Source: Salvelinus alpinus (Eukaryota > Chordata > Actinopteri > Salmoniformes > Salmonidae). Taken from it: a stretch of 64,000 nt of DNA. Below the pieces are notes generated by a model. It saw only the letters and a list, made by a program, of their open reading frames with translations. It made no database searches and was not told the DNA's origin. A program made the position numbers and the translations under genes. The stretch covers positions 81,462,901 through 81,526,900 of the forward strand of contig NC_092087.1 in assembly GCF_045679555.1 (NCBI RefSeq), read 5' to 3'. This document shows positions 58,692 through 64,000 of this stretch, one piece after another; position 1 is the stretch's first letter; each line of letters starts with the position of its first letter.

Positions 58692-61600
58692 CAACAGTGC
58701 AGTAGTATCTAACAGCAGTGCAGTAGTATCTAACAGCAGTACAGTAGTATCTAACAACAGTGCAGTAGTATCTAACAGCAGTACAGTAGTATCTAACAAC
58801 AGTGCAGTAGTATCTAACAGCAGTGCAGTAGTATCTAACAACAGTGCAGTAGTATCTAACAGCAGTGCAGTAGTATCTAACAACAGTGCAGTAGTATCTA
58901 ACAGCAGTACAGTAGTATCTAACAACAGTGCAGTAGTATCTAACAGCAGTACAGTAGTATCTAACAACAGTGCAGTAGTATCTAACAGCAGTGCAGTAGT
59001 ATCTAACAGCAGTGCAGTAGTATCTAACAGCAGTACAGTAGTAGCTAACAACAGTGCAGTAGTATCTAACAGCAGTGCAGTAGTAGATAACAGCAGTACA
59101 GTAGTATCTAACAGCAGTGCAGTAGTATCTAACAGCAGTGCAGTAGTATCTAACAGCAGTGCAGTAGTATCTAACAACAGTGCAGTAGTATCTAACAACA
59201 GTGCAGTAGTATCTAACAGCAGTGCAGTAGTATCTAACAGCAGTACAGTAGTAGCTAACAACAGTGCAGTAGTATCTAACAGCAGTGCAGTAGTAGCTAA
59301 CAGCAGTACAGTAGTATCTAACAGCAGTGCAGTAGTATCTAACAGCAGTGCAGTAGTATCTAACAGCAGTACAGTAGTAGCTAACAGCAGTACAGTAGTA
59401 TCTAACAGCAGTGCAGTAGTATCTAACAGCAGTTCAGTAGTATCTAACAGCAGTACAGTAGTAGCTAACAACAGTGCAGTAGTATCTAACAGCAGTGCAG
59501 TAGTATCTAACAGCAGTGCAGTAGTATCTAACAGCAGTGCAGTAGTATCTAACAGCAGTACAGTAGTAGCTAACAGCAGTACAGTAGTATCTAACAGCAG
59601 TGCAGTAGTATCTAACAGCAGTTCAGTAGTATCTAACAGCAGTACAGTAGTAGCTAACAACAGTGCAGTAGTATCTAACAGCAGTGCAGTAGTATCTAAC
59701 AACAGTGCAGTAGTATCTAACAGCAGTGCAGTAGTATCTAACAGCAGTACAGTAGTAGCTAACAGCAGTACAGTAGTATCTAACAGCAGTGCAGTAGTAT
59801 CTAACAGCAGTGCAGTAGTATCTAACAGCAGTACAGTAGTAGCTAACAACAGTGCAGTAGTATCTAACAGCAGTGCAGTAGTATCTAACAACAGTGCAGT
59901 AGTATCTAACAGCAGTGCAGTAGTATCTAAGAACAGTGCAGTAGTATCTAACAACAGTGCAGTAGTATCTAACAACAGTGCAGTAGTATCTAACAACAAT
60001 GCAGTAGTAGCAAACAACAGTGCAGCAGTAACTAACAACAATGCAGTGGTATCTAACAACAGTGCAGTAGTATCTAACAGCAGTGCAGTAGTATCTAACA
60101 GCAGTGCAGTAGTATCTAAGAACAGTGCAGTAGTATCTAACAACAGTGCAGTAGTATCTAAGAACAGTGCAGTAGTATCTAACAACAGTGCAGTAGTATC
60201 TAACAACAATGCAGTAGTAGCTAACAACAGTGCAGCAGTAACTAACAACAATGCAGTAGTATCTAACAACAGTGCAGTAGTATCTAACAGCAGTGCAGTA
60301 GTATCTAACAGCAGTGCAGTAGTATCTAAGAGCAGTTCAGTAGTATCTAACAGCAGTGCAGTAGTATCTAACAGCAGTGCAGTAGTATCTAACAGCAGTG
60401 CAGTAGTATATAACAACAGTGCAGTAGTATCTAACAACAGTGCAGTAGTATCTAACAGCAGTGCAGTAGTATCTAAGAACAGTGCAGTAGTATCTAACAG
60501 CAGTGCAGTAGTATCTAAGAACAGTGCAGTAGTATCTAACAGCAGTGCAGTCGTATCTAACAGCAGTGCAGTAGTATCTAACAACAATGCAGTAGTATCT
60601 AACAACAGTGCAGTAGTATCTAAGAACAGTGCAGTAGTATCTAACAGCAGTGCAGTAGTATCTAACAGCAGTGCAGTAGTATCTAAGAACAGTGCAGTAG
60701 TATCTAACAGCAGTGCAGTAGTATCTAACAGCAGTGCAGTAGTATCTAACAGCAGTGCAGTAGTATATAACAGCAATGCAGTGATATCTAACAGCAGTGC
60801 AGTAGTATATAATAACAATGCAGTGGTATCTAACACCAGTGCAGTAGTATCTAACAGCAGTGCAGTAGTATCTAACAACAATGCAGTAGTATCTAACAAC
60901 AGTGCAGTAGTATATAACAGCAGTGCAGTAGTATCTAACAGCAGTGCAGTAGTATCTAAGAACAGTGCAGTAGTATCTAACAGCAGTGCAGTAGTATCTA
61001 ACAGCAGTGCAGTAGTATCTAACAGCAGTGCAGTAGTATCTAACAACAGTGCAGTAGTATCTAAGAACAGTGCAGTAGTATCTAACAGCAGTGCAGTAGT
61101 ATCTAACAGCAGTGCAGTAGTATCTAAGAACAGTGCAGTAGTATCTAACAGCAGTGCAGTAGTATCTAACAGCAGTGCAGTAGTATATAACAGCAATGCA
61201 GTGATATCTAACAGCAGTGCAGTAGTATATAATAACAATGCAGTGGTATCTAACACCAGTGCAGTAGTATCTAACAGCAGTGCAGTAGTATCTAACAACA
61301 ATGCAGTAGTATCTAACAACAGTGCAGTAGTATATAACAGCAGTGCAGTAGTATCTAACAGCAGTGCAGTAGTATCTAACAGCAGTGCAGTAGTATCTAA
61401 CAGCAGTGCAGTAGTATCTAAGAAGAGTGCAGTAGTAGCTAACAACAGTGCAGTAGTATCTAACAACAGTGCAGTAGTATCTAACAACAATGCAGTAGTA
61501 TCTAACAGCAATACAGTGATATCTAACAGCAGTGCAGTAGTATATAATAACAATGCAGTGGTATCTAACACCAGTGCAGTAGTATCTAACAGCAGTGCAG

Positions 61601-63513
61601 TAGTATCTAACAACAATGCAGTAGTATCTAACAACAGTGCAGTAGTATATAACAGCAGTGCAGTAGTATCTAACAGCAGTGCAGTAGTATCTAACAACAA
61701 TGCAGTAGTAGCTAACAACAGTGCAGTAGTAGCTAACAACAATGTAGTGGTATCTAACAGCAGTGCAGTAGTATCTAACAGCAGTGCAGTAGTATCTAAC
61801 AGCAGTGCAGTAGTATCTAACAACAATGCAGTAGTATCTAACAACAGTGCAGTAGTATCTAACAACAGTGCAGTAGTATCTAACAACAATGCAGTAGTAT
61901 CTAACAGCAGTGCAGTAGTATCTAACAACAGTGCAGTAGTATCTAACAGCAGTGCAGTAATATCTAACAACAGTGCAGTAGTAGCTAACAACAATGTAGT
62001 GGTATCTAACAGCAGTGCAGTAGTATCTAACAGCAGTGCAGTAGTATCTAACAACAATGCAGTAGTATCTAACAACAGTGCAGTAGTATCTAACAACAGT
62101 GCAGTAGTATCTAACAGCAATGCAGTAGTATCTAACAGCAGTACAGTAGTATCTAAGAACAGTGCAGTAGTATCTAACAGCAGTGCAGTAATATCTAACA
62201 ACAGTGCAGTAGTAGCTAACAACAATGTAGTGGTATCTAACAGCAGTGCAGTAGTATCTAACAGCAGTGCAGTAGTATCTAACAACAATGCAGTAGTATC
62301 TAACAACAGTGCAGTAGTATCTAACACCAATGCAGTAGTATCTAACAACAGTGCAGTAGTATCTAACAACACAGTAGTATCTAACAGCAGTGCAGTAGTA
62401 TCTAACAACAGTGCAGTAGTATCTAACAGCAGTGCAGTAGTATCTAAGAAGAGTGCAGTAGTAGCTAACAACAGTGCAGTAGTATCTAACAGCAGTGCAG
62501 TAGTATCTAACAACAGTGCAGTAGTATCTAACAGCAGTGCAGTAGTATCTAACAACAGTGCAGTAGTATCTAACAACAGTGCAGTAGTATCTAACAGCAG
62601 TGCAGTAGTATCTAACAACAGTGCAGTAGTATCTAACAGCAGTGCAGTAGTATCTAACAACAGTGCAGTAGTATCTAACAACAGTGCAGTAGTATCTAAC
62701 AACAATGCAGTAGTATCTAACAACAGTGCAGTAGTATCTAACAACAGTGCAGTTGTATCTAACAGCAGTGCAGTAGTATCTAACAACAGTGCAGTAGTAG
62801 CTAGCAACAATGTAGTGGTATCTAACAGCAGTGCAGTAGTATCTAACAGCAGTGCAGTAGTATCTAACAACAATGCAGTAGTATCTAACAACAGTGCAGT
62901 AGTATCTAACACCAATGCAGTAGTATCTAACAACAGTGCAGTAGTATCTAACAACACAGTAGTATCTAACAGCAGTGCAGTAGTATCTAACAACAGTGCA
63001 GTAGTATCTAACAGCAGTGCAGTAGTATCTAAGAAGAGTGCAGTAGTAGCTAACAACAGTGCAGTAGTATCTAACAGCAGTGCAGTAGTATCTAACAACA
63101 GTGCAGTAGTATCTAACAGCAGTGCAGTAGTATCTAACAACAGTGCAGTAGTATCTAACAACAGTGCAGTAGTATCTAACAGCAGTGCAGTAGTATCTAA
63201 GAACAGTGCAGTAGTAACTAACAGTGCAGTAGTAGCTAACAACAATGCAGTAGTATCTAAGAACAGTGCAGTAGTATCTAACAGCAGTGCAGTAGTATCT
63301 AACAACAGTGCAGTAGTATCTAACAGCAGTGCAGTAGTATCTAACAGCAGTGCAGTAGTATCTAAGAACAGTGCAGTAGTAGCTAACAGTGCAGTAGTAT
63401 ATAAGAACAATTCAGTAGTATCTAAGAACAGTGCAGTAGTAGCTAACAACAGTGCAGTAGTAGCTAACAACAGTGCAGTAGTATCTAACAACAGTGCAGT
63501 AGTAAATAACAAC
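58692..63513. repeat. 4.8-kb tandem array of 21-bp units, about 230 copies
   Basis: The unit is AGTATCTAACAACAGTGCAGT-like (21 bp; 20-base core GTATCTAACAACAGTGCAGT), with AAC/AGC, AAT/AGT and GTAT/GTAG variants. The left third is dominated by AGCAGTRCAG variants; the right part by AACAACAGTGC and AACAATGCAG. Occasional 18-bp units occur, for example near 62365 and 62950. Because no stop occurs in one frame of each strand, it yields 1622-codon (minus) and 1156-codon (plus) frames of heptapeptide repeats, which are not genes. It lies in the ADCY9 intron between exons 63721-64000 and 57073-57175. Confidence 0.98.
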
Positions 63514-63720
63514 TAGTCCTATCAACTAGTCCAGGGTCAGCTTTAGACCGTCAATCACTCCACTAAAGCCACCTACTATCTCCCAACTTTAATATGCCCC
63601 TCTACACTGGTTCAGGGTCAGGATTTATGACTGAACTCTGGTCTAGGTTATTTAGATGTACTGAACTCAAAACAGTTCATAAGTAAAGCCAAAAGCCACC
63701 ATAGTCCCTCCGGTCCTCAC
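63514..63720. other. ADCY9 intron between the array and the exon donor
   Basis: Unremarkable intronic sequence. The LINE-A sequence found left of the array does not resume here. Confidence 0.5.
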
Positions 63721-64000
63721 CTGTCCTCCTTGATGACATCAACAAAATGGACGTCACTCTTCTCCCTGAAGTTCTTGGAGCGTAGCGGGATGAGGGCGGA
63801 GTGGTCCATGCCTGTGCCCCCCGGTCCCGCCCCTCCTGGACCCCCCATACCGAGGCTGGTACCCGTCCCTGTGCCCGTACTGGTCTTCTTTTCTTTCTCC
63901 TGGAGCATGTCACATAGAGAGCTCTGGCTGGCCATCACCGAGTCCTCCAGTGGAGGACTGAGAATGCCATTCAGAGCCCTGGGGCTGCAGCCTGGAGTAA
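63721..64000 (-). CDS. adcy9: ADCY9 exon, C1b region (partial, runs off the right edge)
   Basis: The donor is GACAG then GTGAGG at 63720. Translation from the window edge: TPGCSPRALNGILSPPLEDS, VMASQSSLCDMLQEKEKKTS, a Gly/Thr-rich stretch (TGTGTGTSLGMGGPGGAGPG), then MDHSALIPLRSKNFREKSDV and HFVDVIKED. PGCSP-x-ALNGIL and the FVDVIKED-S junction into LMKDYFFKPP match mammalian AC9. This is the C1b regulatory segment after the first cyclase domain. The upstream acceptor and the N-terminal half of the protein are outside the window. Confidence 0.92.

Noticed and set aside
58644..63512. 1622-codon minus-strand frame of LLLDTTA repeats
   Set aside because: It lies wholly within the 21-bp tandem array, both strands are open, and its few non-repeat residues are short. 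It is a by-product of a stop-free repeat unit in an ADCY9 intron.
58692..63513. Regular short repeats resembling a CRISPR array
   Set aside because: Units are contiguous with no unique spacers, and the genome is vertebrate.
60046..63516. 1156-codon plus-strand frame of NNSAVVS repeats
   Set aside because: Same array, opposite strand; no independent coding evidence.

Overview
The window looks like salmonid fish nuclear DNA. It carries multi-exon vertebrate genes with GT-AG introns, many Tc1-family elements including a Sleeping Beauty type inverted repeat, tRNA-derived SINEs, several fish LINE families, long CA/GA microsatellites and nested transposons. Family names were recognised from memory of salmonid repeats and protein families; nothing was searched.

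Two protein-coding genes lie head to tail on the minus strand, in the order known for the mammalian CREBBP-ADCY9 locus. CREBBP (CREB-binding protein, a histone acetyltransferase coactivator) occupies 1-42798: exon 1 at 42711-42798, exon 2 at 20292-20893, exon 3 at 7155-7289, exon 4 at 6669-6930 and exon 5 at 430-543; the rest is off the left edge. All exon phases join. Visible parts are the N-terminus, an LxxLL receptor-binding motif and the TAZ1 zinc domain. A CpG-richer segment upstream of the start (about 42800-43700) is the likely promoter and holds a perfect cAMP response element and YY1-type motifs.

ADCY9 (adenylate cyclase 9) occupies 48787-64000, also minus, with its 5' part beyond the right edge. 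Six coding exons are visible: 63721-64000, 57073-57175, 54231-54439, 53786-53945, 52564-52712 and the terminal 48787-50203. They cover the end of C1b, the second membrane cassette, the C2 cyclase domain and a long proline/serine-rich tail. CREBBP binds phosphorylated CREB downstream of cAMP, so the two neighbours sit in one signalling pathway, although the linkage is an old vertebrate arrangement.

Most of the rest is repeats. The CREBBP introns hold stacked insertions: a LINE split by a fold-back Tc1 element that contains a TTAA-flanked element and a second LINE, itself holding an LTR and an L2 insertion (9.5-20 kb); a hAT element opened by several later insertions (22.4-28.1 kb); a Tc1 element inside a Sleeping Beauty type element (29.7-31.9 kb); and a hAT/SINE/TTAA-element stack (33.4-36.1 kb). 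Four TTAA-flanked elements and a decayed piggyBac transposase (38.9-39.8 kb) occur together.

The most unusual structures are in ADCY9 introns. A 63-bp minisatellite (54411-55798, about 22 copies) is a tandem amplification of the intron-exon junction itself, so about 21 near-perfect copies of the 3' splice site lie upstream of the real one. A 4.8-kb array of 21-bp units (58692-63513, about 230 copies) appears to have grown from a motif in a LINE 3' end.
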